20,933 nt of DNA. It comes from Enterococcus_C asini_A (GTDB taxonomy: Bacteria; Bacillota; Bacilli; Lactobacillales; Enterococcaceae). This document shows, in pieces, positions 1-6,695 of this stretch (positions within the stretch are counted from its first letter, which is position 1; each line of letters starts with the position of its first letter). The stretch lies in the NCBI RefSeq assembly GCF_031928785.1, contig NZ_JARQAL010000009.1. The stretch is one strand, 5' to 3'. Position numbers and translations under genes: made by a program. The notes below the pieces were generated by a model, which worked only from the letters and a program-made list of their open reading frames with translations, ran no database searches and was not told the DNA's origin.

Positions 1-223
1 TTTTCCATGAATAAAAGGATTTTTTATTTTTCTTTTTCCAAATTTGATAGAGTAGTTTGCCATATTCTTGCACCCAATGATAAATCGTCGTATGAGAAAC
101 GTTAATGCCACGATCATATAAGATTTCTTGAACTTCACGATAGCTAAGGTTATAACGAAGATAGTAGCCCACGGCTACAATAATCACATCCTGCTGAAAT
201 TGCTTTCCTTTAAAATGATTCAT
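1..223 (-). CDS. IS1216-like transposase, N-terminal part (cut by window edge)
   Basis: About 74 codons are visible, reading MNHFKGKQFQQDVIIVAVGY and continuing through the helix-turn-helix region to SFYSWK, just before the first catalytic Asp of the DDE domain. The ATG at 223 was chosen because GGAGG lies 7 nt upstream; the ATG at 229 is too close to it. Established family knowledge: IS6 transposases of about 226 residues have an N-terminal HTH and a DDE catalytic core. Whether this copy is intact cannot be judged because the catalytic part is outside the window. Confidence 0.9.
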   Translation of the reverse strand, partial: MNHFKGKQFQQDVIIVAVGYYLRYNLSYREVQEILYDRGINVSHTTIYHWVQEYGKLLYQIWKKKNKKSFYSWK

Positions 224-297
224 CGTCATTCCTCCTGCTATCTTTTTCTATTATTCTACCTTATTTGATAGTAGATTTAAAACTTTGCAACAGAACC
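1..297 (-). mobile_element. IS6-family element (IS1216-like), 5' part only
   Basis: The terminal inverted repeat, which reads GGTTCTGTTGCAAAGTTTT from position 297 leftwards, and the start of the transposase lie in the window; the rest continues beyond the left edge. IS6-family elements move by replicative transposition and form cointegrates. The sequence inside the inverted repeat differs from the complete element at 8585-9393, so the two are different IS6 elements and not copies of one another. The flank at 298-305 is ctcataaa; the other flank is off the window, so a target duplication cannot be judged. Confidence 0.9.
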
Positions 298-299
298 CT

Positions 300-389
300 C
301 ATAAAAGTGCAGAAGAATTATACGGAGAAGGAATGGAAGATGCTAAGAACGACATGTATGATGCATTAGAGGATGAACATAGGCACTGA
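300..389 (+). pseudogene. 3' remnant of an unknown gene cut by the IS element
   Basis: Immediately after the IS end an open frame of 29 codons runs to a TGA at 387-389. It is rich in Glu, Asp and Lys (HKSAEELYGEGMEDAKNDMY and onward). It has no suitable start, so it is read as the tail of a gene whose front was removed when the IS6 element arrived. I do not recognise the family. Confidence 0.45.
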
Positions 390-442
390 TTGTCCCTTAT
401 TCAAAAAATAGTTTTTTGCGTATTGGGAAAAGTCTTTAATGG

Positions 443-476
443 GGTCAGAAACTTAAAAAGTTTTTGATCCTTTTTT
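443..476 (+). terminator. Probable terminator after the truncated gene
   Basis: An imperfect hairpin (ggtcagaaact pairing with agtttttgatcc, with one bulged base) is followed directly by six T. It lies about 55 nt after the remnant ORF stop and before the alpha promoter region. The stem is AT-rich, so the call is moderate. Confidence 0.45.
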
Positions 477-540
477 AATTTCTCATTTAATAGCTCTTTC
501 AGCAACTCAATTAATTAGGTCAGAAAGTATTTCATATAGC

Positions 541-637
541 GGTCAGCAGAGTATACTTATTTGTCCTAATATGATTTTAGTAGTATGATTGACTTGGTGA
601 ATAGGTCATTTAAGTTGAGCATAATAGGAGGAGTAAA
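541..637 (+). promoter_or_regulatory. Promoter of alpha-beta and putative six recombination site
   Basis: A promoter fits TTGTCC (561-566), a 17-nt spacer, and TATGAT (584-589). The same stretch contains the palindrome AGTATACT at 550-557. In Inc18 plasmids the beta recombinase acts at the six site just upstream of its own gene and represses its promoter there. Placement of six here rests on that known arrangement plus the dyad; the subsites were not aligned. A good ribosome binding site, aggagg, at 627-632 serves alpha. Confidence 0.45.
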
Positions 638-808
638 ATGAAAAAATTTATTTATCGAGTTTTAGAAAATGACGAAGTGGTGGCTATTTTTAATGAGCAA
701 CAATATGCGCAAGATTTTATCGCTTACGAAAAGACAATTTCTGATAAGCAATTTGAAATTGAAAAAGTAGATATAGCTGATTGGTTATTGCAACCGAGAG
801 AATTTTAG
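638..808 (+). CDS. Small Inc18 protein alpha (56 aa), function unknown
   Basis: The ATG at 638 follows aggagg with 5 nt spacing and the frame ends with TAG at 806-808, giving 56 residues (MKKFIYRVLENDEVVAIFNE and onward). It is acidic, has no membrane segment and shows no domain that I recognise. It ends 13 nt before beta and is presumably co-transcribed with it. In pSM19035-type plasmids a small ORF called alpha precedes the beta recombinase gene; the name is assigned from that position and size. No function is claimed. Confidence 0.7.
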   Translation: MKKFIYRVLENDEVVAIFNEQQYAQDFIAYEKTISDKQFEIEKVDIADWLLQPREF

Positions 809-821
809 AGGTTGGTTGAAA

Positions 822-1439
822 ATGGCTAAAATTGGTTATGCACGTGTCAGTAGCAAAGAACAGAACTTAGATCGGCAATTACAAGCGTTACAGGGCGTTT
901 CTAAGGTCTTTTCAGACAAATTAAGCGGTCAATCGGTCGAACGCCCACAATTACAAGCTATGCTTAACTATATTCGTGAAGGGGATATTGTTATTGTTAC
1001 TGAATTAGATCGATTAGGACGAAATAATAAAGAATTAACAGAATTGATGAATCAAATTCAAATTAAGGGGGCAACCCTGGAAGTCTTAAATTTACCCTCA
1101 ATGAATGGTATTGAAGATGAAAATTTAAGGCGTTTGATTAATAGCCTTGTCATTGAATTGTACAAGTATCAAGCAGAATCAGAACGAAAAAAAATTAAGG
1201 AACGTCAGGCACAAGGAATCGAAATTGCTAAGAAAAAAGGCAAATTCAAAGGTCGTCAGCATAAATTTAAAGAAAATGATCCACGTTTAAAGCATGCTTT
1301 CGATTTGTTTTTGAATGGTTTATCCGATAAAGAAGTTGAAGAACAAACTGGAATCAATCGCCGAACGTTTAGAAGGTATCGAGCAAGATATAACGTGACA
1401 GTCGATCAAAGAAAAAACAATGAAAAGAGGGATAGTTAA
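822..1439 (+). CDS. Beta serine recombinase/resolvase of Inc18 plasmids
   Basis: A 205-residue serine recombinase that resolves plasmid multimers at the six site; the family's beta protein also catalyses inversion and needs a host chromatin-associated protein such as HU. The N-terminal catalytic domain starts MAKIGYARVSS with the nucleophile Ser10, followed by the conserved LDRLGRN segment. The C-terminal HTH (KEVEEQTGINRRTFRRYRARY) binds DNA. I chose the ATG at 822; the TTG two codons upstream lacks a proper ribosome binding site. Its TAA overlaps the ATG of the topoisomerase gene by one base (TAATG), so the two are translationally coupled. Together they form a recombination and topology module that stabilises the plasmid. 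Confidence 0.93.
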   Translation: MAKIGYARVSSKEQNLDRQLQALQGVSKVFSDKLSGQSVERPQLQAMLNYIREGDIVIVTELDRLGRNNKELTELMNQIQIKGATLEVLNLPSMNGIEDENLRRLINSLVIELYKYQAESERKKIKERQAQGIEIAKKKGKFKGRQHKFKENDPRLKHAFDLFLNGLSDKEVEEQTGINRRTFRRYRARYNVTVDQRKNNEKRDS

Positions 1440-3583
1440 TGAGTACGGTTATTTTAGCTGAAAAACCAAGCCAGGCATTAGCCTACGCAAGTGCTTTAAA
1501 ACAAAGCACCAAAAAAGACGGTTATTTTGAGATCAAAGACCCACTATTTACAGATGAAACGTTTATCACCTTTGGTTTTGGGCATTTAGTGGAATTAGCA
1601 GAACCAGGTCATTATGACGAAAAGTGGCAAAATTGGAAACTTGAATCTTTGCCGATTTTTCCTGATCGATACGATTTTGAAGTTGCAAAAGATAAGGGAA
1701 AGCAGTTTAAAATTGTTGCAGAACTTCTCAAAAAGGCAAATACAATTATTGTTGCAACAGATAGCGACAGAGAAGGTGAAAATATCGCCTGGTCGATTAT
1801 CCATAAAGCAAATGCCTTTTCTAAAGATAAAACGTATAAAAGACTATGGATCAATAGTTTAGAAAAAGATGTGATCCGTAGCGGTTTTCAAAATTTGCAA
1901 CCAGGAATGAATTACTATCCCTTTTATCAAGAAGCGCAAACACGCCAAATTGCCGATTGGTTGATCGGCATGAATGCAAGCCCTTTGTATACGTTAAATT
2001 TACAGCAGAAGGGCGTACAAGGTACATTTTCACTAGGACGTGTTCAAACGCCCACCTTATATCTTATTTTTCAGCGCCAGGAAGCCATAGAAAACTTTAG
2101 AAAAGAACCTTTTTTCGAGGTGGAAGCTAGTATAAAAGTAAACCAAGGGTCATTTAAGGGCGTTATAAGCCCCACACAGCGCTTTAAAACCCAAGAGGAG
2201 CTTTTAGCTTTTGTTTCTTCTGAACAAGCTAAAATAGGCAATCAAGAGGGGATAATTGCTGATGTTCAAACCAAAGAGAAGAAAACGAATAGTCCGAGTT
2301 TGTTTTCTTTAAGTAGTTTGCAATCAAAAGTTAATCAGCTTTATAAAGCGACAGCGAGCCAAACTTTAAAAGCTATGCAAGGACTGTATGAAGCAAAATT
2401 ATTGAGTTATCCAAGAACAGATACACCATTTATTACAGAGAACGAATTTGCTTATTTAAAAGCGAATTTTGGCAAATATAGCGGTTTTTTAGGACTTGAT
2501 CTTGAAATGGTTCAAACAGAGCCTAGAAAGCGTTATGTGGACGGTAGTAAGGTACAGGAACACCACGCCATTATCCCAACAAAACAAGTACCTACCGAAT
2601 CTGCATTAGCGAAAATGGACGATTTACAACGAAAAATATATGCTTTAGTCGTTAAAACGACCGTTGCCATGTTTCTACCTGATTATTTGTATGAAGAAAC
2701 TAAGATACAAACCAAAGTAGCCGACTTACTTTTTCAATCAATAGGCAAGACACCAAAGCAAGAAGGTTGGAAAATTCTTTTCAAACAACAAACCAAAGAA
2801 GAAGAAGAGGACGTTCAAACGTTACCCTTGGTTATCATTGGAGAACATGCCGAGGTTGACGTTAAGAGTGCCGAAAAAGAAACACAACCACCGAAAGCTT
2901 TTACAGAGGGTACATTATTAACTGCTATGAAAACGGCGAATAAAACGGTTGATGATGAAGAAGCAATCAAGATTTTACAAGAAGTTGAGGGGATTGGAAC
3001 AGAAGCGACAAGAGCAAGTATTATTGAAGCGTTAAAACAAAAAGAATATATCCAAGTGATTAAGAATAAGCTTGTTGTAACTGAAAAAGGAAAATTATTG
3101 TGCCAGGCAGTTGAAAGTCAGCACCTTTTAACGAGTGCTGAAATGACGGCTAAATGGGAAACGTATTTAAAAAAAATCGGTAAAAGAGAAGGCAATCAAG
3201 AGAACTTTATTACGAATATCAAAAAATTCATTGTTCATTTACTGGAAGCTGTACCTAACGATATAGAAAAACTAAATTTTTCTGATTACCAGGAACAGAA
3301 AGAAAAAGAAGCAGAAAAAAGTATTGTAGGAAAATGTCCTAAGTGTGGCAACAATATTGTATTAAAAAAATCGTTTTATGGTTGTTCAAATTATCCTGAA
3401 TGTAAGTTTACTTTAGCTGAACATTTTAGAAAGAAAAAACTAACCAAAACAAATGTAAAAGAATTACTAGAGGGAAAAGAAACCCTGGTAAAAGGAATCA
3501 AAAACAAAGAGAAAAAGCCCTACAATGCCGTTGTAAAAATTGGGGAAAAGGGATATATTGATTTTATATCTTTCTCAAAATAA
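1439..3583 (+). CDS. Type IA DNA topoisomerase (TopB-like, gamma of Inc18)
   Basis: A 714-residue type IA topoisomerase of the topoisomerase III kind, which passes single strands and can decatenate or relax plasmid DNA. The N-terminal TOPRIM domain shows ILAEKPSQA near residue 6 and ATDSDREGEN near residues 106-115, which carry the metal-binding acidic residues. The active-site Tyr324 sits in YPRTDTPF. The C-terminus carries a four-cysteine zinc ribbon (CPKCG, then CSNYPEC) from about residue 632. Length and order fit the full protein. It overlaps beta by one base and is followed by a terminator. The last 260 bases, including the zinc ribbon, are repeated at 5107-5366 beyond erm(B). Confidence 0.93.
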   Translation: MSTVILAEKPSQALAYASALKQSTKKDGYFEIKDPLFTDETFITFGFGHLVELAEPGHYDEKWQNWKLESLPIFPDRYDFEVAKDKGKQFKIVAELLKKANTIIVATDSDREGENIAWSIIHKANAFSKDKTYKRLWINSLEKDVIRSGFQNLQPGMNYYPFYQEAQTRQIADWLIGMNASPLYTLNLQQKGVQGTFSLGRVQTPTLYLIFQRQEAIENFRKEPFFEVEASIKVNQGSFKGVISPTQRFKTQEELLAFVSSEQAKIGNQEGIIADVQTKEKKTNSPSLFSLSSLQSKVNQLYKATASQTLKAMQGLYEAKLLSYPRTDTPFITENEFAYLKANFGKYSGFLGLDLEMVQTEPRKRYVDGSKVQEHHAIIPTKQVPTESALAKMDDLQRKIYALVVKTTVAMFLPDYLYEETKIQTKVADLLFQSIGKTPKQEGWKILFKQQTKEEEEDVQTLPLVIIGEHAEVDVKSAEKETQPPKAFTEGTLLTAMKTANKTVDDEEAIKILQEVEGIGTEATRASIIEALKQKEYIQVIKNKLVVTEKGKLLCQAVESQHLLTSAEMTAKWETYLKKIGKREGNQENFITNIKKFIVHLLEAVPNDIEKLNFSDYQEQKEKEAEKSIVGKCPKCGNNIVLKKSFYGCSNYPECKFTLAEHFRKKKLTKTNVKELLEGKETLVKGIKNKEKKPYNAVVKIGEKGYIDFISFSK

Positions 3584-3646
3584 ACATAAAAGCCCTTTAA
3601 AGAGGGCTTTTATATATTAATCACAAATCACTTATCACAAATCACA
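3324..3646 (+). repeat. Direct repeat, copy 1 (topoisomerase 3' end to heptads)
   Basis: This stretch covers the topoisomerase zinc ribbon, stop codon, terminator and first four omega heptads. It recurs at 5107-5429 with a constant offset of 1783 bases and only scattered substitutions (for example aaacaaatg against aaacgaatg, and atatctttc against atctctttt). The two copies bracket erm(B). Homologous recombination between them would remove 1783 bases and restore a simple topoisomerase-delta order. Confidence 0.92.
3586..3613 (+). terminator. Terminator after topoisomerase (copy 1)
   Basis: The stem ataaaagccct pairs with agggcttttat across a short AT loop and ends in a T-rich tail, three bases after the topoisomerase stop codon. 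It isolates the beta-topoisomerase operon from the downstream omega-regulated promoter. Confidence 0.85.
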
Positions 3647-3667
3647 AGTGATTTGTGATTTGTGATG
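3619..3667 (+). promoter_or_regulatory. Omega operator/parS cluster 1: seven heptads
   Basis: Seven contiguous 7-bp units can be read: AATCACA, AATCACT, TATCACA, AATCACA, then AGTGATT, TGTGATT, TGTGATG, that is four in one orientation and three in the other. Established knowledge of pSM19035: omega dimers bind WATCACW heptads, repress the promoters and use the same sites as centromere for partition with delta. A -10 box TAAAAT follows at 3669-3674. Here the cluster lies before the broken omega copy instead of before delta. Confidence 0.88.
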
Positions 3668-3702
3668 ATAAAATAAGAATAAGAAGAAATAGAAAGAAGT
3701 GA

Positions 3703-3942
3703 GTGATTGTGGGAAATTTAGGCGTACAAAAAGAAAAACGAAATGATACACCAATCAGTGCAAAAAAAGATATAATGGGAGATAAGACGGTTCGTGTTCG
3801 TGCTGACTTGCACCATATCATAAAAATCGAAACAGCAAAGAATGGCGGAAACGTAAAAGAAGTTATGGAAATAAGACTTAGAAGCAAACTTAAGAGTGTG
3901 TTGATAGTGCAGTATCTTAAAATTTTGTATAATAGGAATTGA
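3703..3942 (+). pseudogene. Truncated omega gene fused to erm(B) upstream DNA
   Basis: From the GTG at 3703 to base 3869 the sequence matches the intact omega gene at 6464 onward, with two visible substitutions (Ala8 to Val, Ala11 to Glu). At 3870 it switches to DNA that belongs upstream of erm(B), giving a 79-residue chimera whose last 24 residues are foreign. The ribbon-helix-helix beta strand (KTVRVR) and first helix remain, but most of the second helix is lost, so stable dimers are unlikely. It keeps its own promoter and heptads, so it may be transcribed. It could be inert or could interfere weakly with omega. Confidence 0.85.
3928..3933 (+). promoter_or_regulatory. -10 box of the erm(B) leader promoter
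   Basis: TATAAT lies 58 bases before the ErmBL start, in the standard erm(B) upstream sequence. No clear -35 box at ideal distance was seen; TTGATA at 3901-3906 is about 21 bases away. The omega' promoter at 3669 may also read through into this region. Confidence 0.6.
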
Positions 3943-3990
3943 AGTTAAATTAGATGCTAAAAATTTGTAATTAAGAAGGAGGGATTCGTC

Positions 3991-4074
3991 ATGTTGGTAT
4001 TCTAAATGCGTAATGTAGATAAAACATCTACTGTTTTGAAACAGACTAAAAACAGTGATTACGCAGATAAATAA
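3991..4074 (+). CDS. erm(B) leader peptide ErmBL, interrupted by a stop at codon 5
   Basis: The leader reads MLVF and then TAA (4003-4005) where the usual ErmBL has Gln5. An ATG (4006-4008) follows the stop without a gap, and the remaining frame (MRNVDKTSTVLKQTKNSDYADK) runs to the normal TAA at 4072-4074. Family knowledge: macrolide-dependent stalling of the ribosome on ErmBL, at Asp10, opens the erm(B) ribosome binding site. With the early stop, ribosomes either leave after four residues or restart at codon 6, which puts the stall codon at position 5 of a shorter nascent chain. The upstream ribosome binding site aaggagg is intact. Confidence 0.88.
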
Positions 4075-4173
4075 ATACGTTAGATTAATTCCTACCAGTG
4101 ACTAATCTTATGACTTTTTAAACAGATAACTAAAATTACAAACAAATCGTTTAACTTCTGTATTTATTTATAG

Positions 4174-4200
4174 ATGTAATCACTTCAGGAGTGATTACAT
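4174..4200 (+). promoter_or_regulatory. erm(B) attenuator hairpin hiding the ribosome binding site
   Basis: A perfect 11-bp stem, atgtaatcact (4174-4184) with agtgattacat (4190-4200), closes over the loop tcagg. It takes in the Shine-Dalgarno sequence aggagtg and the first two bases of the erm(B) ATG at 4199. This is the structure that leader-peptide stalling is expected to release. Confidence 0.85.
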
Positions 4201-4936
4201 GAACAAAAATATAAAATATTCTCAAAACTTTTTAACGAGTGAAAAAGTACTCAACCAAATAATAAAACAATTGAATTTAAAAGAAACCGATACCGTTTAC
4301 GAAATTGGAACAGGTAAAGGGCATTTAACGACGAAACTGGCTAAAATAAGTAAACAGGTAACGTCTATTGAATTAGACAGTCATCTATTCAACTTATCGT
4401 CAGAAAAATTAAAACTGAATACTCGTGTCACTTTAATTCACCAAGATATTCTACAGTTTCAATTCCCTAACAAACAGAGGTATAAAATTGTTGGGAATAT
4501 TCCTTACCATTTAAGCACACAAATTATTAAAAAAGTGGTTTTTGAAAGCCATGCGTCTGACATCTATCTGATTGTTGAAGAAGGATTCTACAAGCGTACC
4601 TTGGATATTCACCGAACACTAGGGTTGCTCTTGCACACTCAAGTCTCGATTCAGCAATTGCTTAAGCTGCCAGCGGAATGCTTTTATCCTAAACCAAAAG
4701 TAAACAGTGTCTTAATAAAACTTACCCGCCATACCACAGATGTTCCAGATAAATATTGGAAACTATATACGTACTTTGTTTCAAAATGGGTCAATCGAGA
4801 ATATCGTCAACTGTTTACTAAAAATCAGTTTCATCAAGCAATGAAATACGCCAAAGTAAACGATTTAAGTACCGTTACTTATGAGCAAGTATTGTCTATT
4901 TTTAATAGTTATCTATTATTTAACGGGAGGAAATAA
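4199..4936 (+). CDS. erm(B): 23S rRNA adenine N6-methyltransferase Erm(B)
   Basis: A full-length 245-residue Erm(B). It dimethylates A2058 of 23S rRNA with S-adenosylmethionine, which blocks macrolides, lincosamides and streptogramin B. The SAM loop EIGTGKGHL lies at residues 35-43 and the catalytic NIPYH at 100-104; the C-terminal helical domain is complete. Translation starts at ATG 4199 after aggagtg. Control is by leader-peptide attenuation, but the leader here is altered (stop at codon 5), so expression may not be inducible in the normal way. The gene lies between two copies of the topoisomerase 3' end, inside the maintenance block. Confidence 0.98.
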   Translation: MNKNIKYSQNFLTSEKVLNQIIKQLNLKETDTVYEIGTGKGHLTTKLAKISKQVTSIELDSHLFNLSSEKLKLNTRVTLIHQDILQFQFPNKQRYKIVGNIPYHLSTQIIKKVVFESHASDIYLIVEEGFYKRTLDIHRTLGLLLHTQVSIQQLLKLPAECFYPKPKVNSVLIKLTRHTTDVPDKYWKLYTYFVSKWVNREYRQLFTKNQFHQAMKYAKVNDLSTVTYEQVLSIFNSYLLFNGRK

Positions 4937-4940
4937 TTCT

Positions 4941-5072
4941 ATGAGTCGCTTTTTTAAATTTGGAAAGTTACACGTTACTAAAGGGAATGGAGATAAATTA
5001 TTAGATATACTACTGACAGCTTCCAAGAAGCTAAAGAGGTCCCTAGCGCCTACGGGGAATTTGTATCGATAA
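4941..5072 (+). CDS. Small ORF always found behind erm(B)
   Basis: A 43-residue basic peptide (MSRFFKFGKLHVTKGNGDKL and onward to GNLYR) starts 5 bases after the erm(B) stop, behind gggaggaaat. This ORF regularly follows erm(B) in Gram-positive elements and is probably co-transcribed. Its 3' end runs into the left arm of a large hairpin. No function is known to me, and it may be a relic of an older longer gene. Confidence 0.5.
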   Translation: MSRFFKFGKLHVTKGNGDKLLDILLTASKKLKRSLAPTGNLYR

Positions 5073-5104
5073 GGGGTACAAATTCCCACTAAGCGCTCGG
5101 GACC
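5038..5104 (+). repeat. Large imperfect hairpin behind erm(B)
   Basis: A 28-base left arm (5038-5065) and right arm (5077-5104) match in inverted orientation apart from a few positions, around an 11-base loop. It overlaps the end of the small ORF. No T-run follows it, so it is not a standard terminator; it may stabilise the erm(B) message or be an old mobile-element end. The topoisomerase repeat starts two bases after it, so it marks the right edge of the erm(B) segment. Confidence 0.75.
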
Positions 5105-5106
5105 CC

Positions 5107-5366
5107 TTGTAGGAAAATGTCCTAAGTGTGGCAACAATATTGTATTAAAAAAATCGTTTTATGGTTGTTCAAATTATCCTGAATGTAAGTTTACTTTAGC
5201 TGAACATTTTAGAAAGAAAAAACTAACCAAAACGAATGTAAAAGAATTACTGGAGGGAAAAGAAACCCTGGTAAAAGGAATCAAAAACAAAGAGAAAAAG
5301 CCCTACAATGCCGTTGTAAAAATTGGGGAAAAGGGATATATTGATTTTATCTCTTTTTCAAAATAA
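5107..5366 (+). pseudogene. Duplicated 3' end of the topoisomerase gene
   Basis: This carries 85 codons identical or nearly identical to the last 85 codons of the topoisomerase, including the zinc ribbon (CPKCG and CSNYPEC) and the stop. It has no start codon, promoter or ribosome binding site, so it is non-coding in practice. It defines the right-hand repeat bordering erm(B) and shows that the erm(B) segment was inserted by a duplication of the topoisomerase-delta junction. Confidence 0.93.
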
Positions 5367-5367
5367 G

Positions 5368-5396
5368 CATAAAAGCCCTTTAAACAGGGCTTTTAT
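5368..5396 (+). terminator. Terminator, second copy
   Basis: This is the same stem-loop as behind the intact topoisomerase (cataaaagccc with gggcttttat). Here it would stop transcription coming from erm(B) before the delta promoter. Confidence 0.8.
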
Positions 5397-5401
5397 ATAT
5401 T

Positions 5402-5478
5402 AATCACAAATCACTTATCACAAATCACAAGTGATTTGTGATTAATCACTTGTGATTTGTGATTTTTAATGATACAAT
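5402..5478 (+). promoter_or_regulatory. Omega operator/parS cluster 2 and delta promoter
   Basis: Nine contiguous heptads fill 5402-5464: four forward (AATCACA, AATCACT, TATCACA, AATCACA), two reverse, one forward (AATCACT), two reverse (TGTGATT). A -10 box TACAAT follows at 5473-5478. Omega bound here is expected to repress delta and to serve as a partition site. Confidence 0.9.
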
Positions 5479-5510
5479 ATTACTATACAAAAAAAGAATG
5501 GGGCGTAGTT

Positions 5511-6365
5511 ATGGAGAAGGAAGAACTCAAAATACTTGAAGAATTAAGACGTATTTTAAACAGTAAAAATGAAGCAATTGTTATCTTAAACAATTATTTT
5601 AAAGGTGGTGTTGGAAAGTCAAAATTATCTACTATGTTTGCTTATTTGACAGACAAATTTAATTTAAAAGTTTTAATGATCGATAAGGACTTACAAGCAA
5701 CATTGACAAAAGACTTAGCAAAAACATTTAAGGTAGAATTGCCACGTGTCAATTTTTATGAAGGCTTGAAAAATGGAAACTTGGCTTCTTCTATTATTCA
5801 TTTGACTGATAATTTAGACTTGATCCCTGGCACGTTTGATTTGATGTTATTGCCAAAATTAACTCGCTCATGGACGTTTGAAAATGAAAGTAGATTGCTT
5901 GCTACTCTTTTAGCACCTTTAAAAAGTGACTATGATCTCATTATTATTGATACTGTACCAACGCCAAGCGTTTATACAAATAATGCAATCGTGGCAAGTG
6001 ATTACGTTATGATCCCTTTACAAGCAGAAGAAGAAAGTACAAACAACATTCAAAACTATATTTCCTATTTGATTGATTTACAAGAACAATTTAACCCTGG
6101 ACTAGATATGATCGGTTTTGTTCCTTATTTAGTTGATACGGACAGCGCAACGATAAAATCAAACCTGGAAGAACTGTACAAGCAACATAAAGAAGATAAC
6201 TTGGTTTTCCAAAATATTATCAAGCGAAGTAATAAAGTAAGTACCTGGTCTAAAAACGGAATTACAGAACACAAAGGCTATGACAAAAAAGTTTTATCCA
6301 TGTATGAGAACGTATTTTTTGAAATGCTTGAGCGAATTATTCAATTAGAAAACGAAAAGGAATAG
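5511..6365 (+). CDS. ParA-like partition ATPase delta
   Basis: A 284-residue Walker-type ATPase that works with omega bound to the heptad sites to segregate the plasmid; the ATP-bound dimer binds nucleoid DNA non-specifically. The deviant Walker A KGGVGKS contains Lys36, and the Walker A' region reads LMIDKDLQ. The Walker B-like strand is LIIIDTVP. I chose the ATG at 5511: the longer frame starting at 5469 begins inside the promoter -10 region, and 284 residues is the usual delta length. It lies between heptad clusters 2 and 3, each placing a neighbouring promoter under omega control. Confidence 0.95.
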   Translation: MEKEELKILEELRRILNSKNEAIVILNNYFKGGVGKSKLSTMFAYLTDKFNLKVLMIDKDLQATLTKDLAKTFKVELPRVNFYEGLKNGNLASSIIHLTDNLDLIPGTFDLMLLPKLTRSWTFENESRLLATLLAPLKSDYDLIIIDTVPTPSVYTNNAIVASDYVMIPLQAEEESTNNIQNYISYLIDLQEQFNPGLDMIGFVPYLVDTDSATIKSNLEELYKQHKEDNLVFQNIIKRSNKVSTWSKNGITEHKGYDKKVLSMYENVFFEMLERIIQLENEKE

Positions 6366-6435
6366 AATCACAAATCACAAGTGATTAATCAACAATCACA
6401 AATCACTTGTGATTTGTGATTGTTGATGATAAAAT
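6366..6435 (+). promoter_or_regulatory. Omega operator/parS cluster 3 and omega-epsilon-cfr(D) promoter
   Basis: Nine 7-bp units fill 6366-6428. Seven are canonical in mixed orientation and two are degenerate (AATCAAC at 6387, GTTGATG at 6422). A -10 box TAAAAT lies at 6430-6435. Omega autoregulates here. Because zeta has been replaced, this promoter probably now also drives the cfr(D)-like gene. Confidence 0.88.
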
Positions 6436-6463
6436 AAGAATAAGAAGAAATAGAAAGAAGTGA

Positions 6464-6679
6464 GTGATTGTGGGAAATTTAGGCGCACAAAAAGCAAAAC
6501 GAAATGATACACCAATCAGTGCAAAAAAAGATATAATGGGAGATAAGACGGTTCGTGTTCGTGCTGACTTGCACCATATCATAAAAATCGAAACAGCAAA
6601 GAATGGCGGAAACGTAAAAGAAGTTATGGATAAAGCCTTAGAAGAATATATTCGGAAATATTTACCTGACAAACTTTAA
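6464..6679 (+). CDS. Omega ribbon-helix-helix repressor and partition protein
   Basis: The intact 71-residue omega starts with GTG at 6464. It is a MetJ/Arc-type ribbon-helix-helix dimer: the beta strand KTVRVR contacts the heptads, and two helices form the dimer core. It represses the copS, delta and omega promoters of Inc18 plasmids and acts as centromere-binding protein for delta. It is followed by epsilon after 16 bases with the site aaggagtg. A second, broken copy lies at 3703-3942. Confidence 0.95.
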   Translation: MIVGNLGAQKAKRNDTPISAKKDIMGDKTVRVRADLHHIIKIETAKNGGNVKEVMDKALEEYIRKYLPDKL

Positions 6680-6695
6680 AAGGAGTGAAAATGAA

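Larger units (their letters stand above)
5107..5429 (+). repeat. Direct repeat, copy 2 (topoisomerase 3' end to heptads)
   Basis: Partner of 3324-3646. The small number of base differences implies the duplication is not brand new or arose between two related plasmids. Beyond 5443 the copies diverge: this one continues into more heptads and delta, copy 1 continues into omega. Confidence 0.92.

Noticed and set aside
3619..3667. Short repeated units as a possible CRISPR array or iteron origin
   Set aside because: The 7-bp units have no spacers and match the omega heptad pattern; the same arrays precede delta and omega, which explains them.
5469..5510. Upstream ATG giving a 298-residue delta protein
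   Set aside because: It overlaps the promoter -10 region; the ATG at 5511 gives the normal 284-residue protein.
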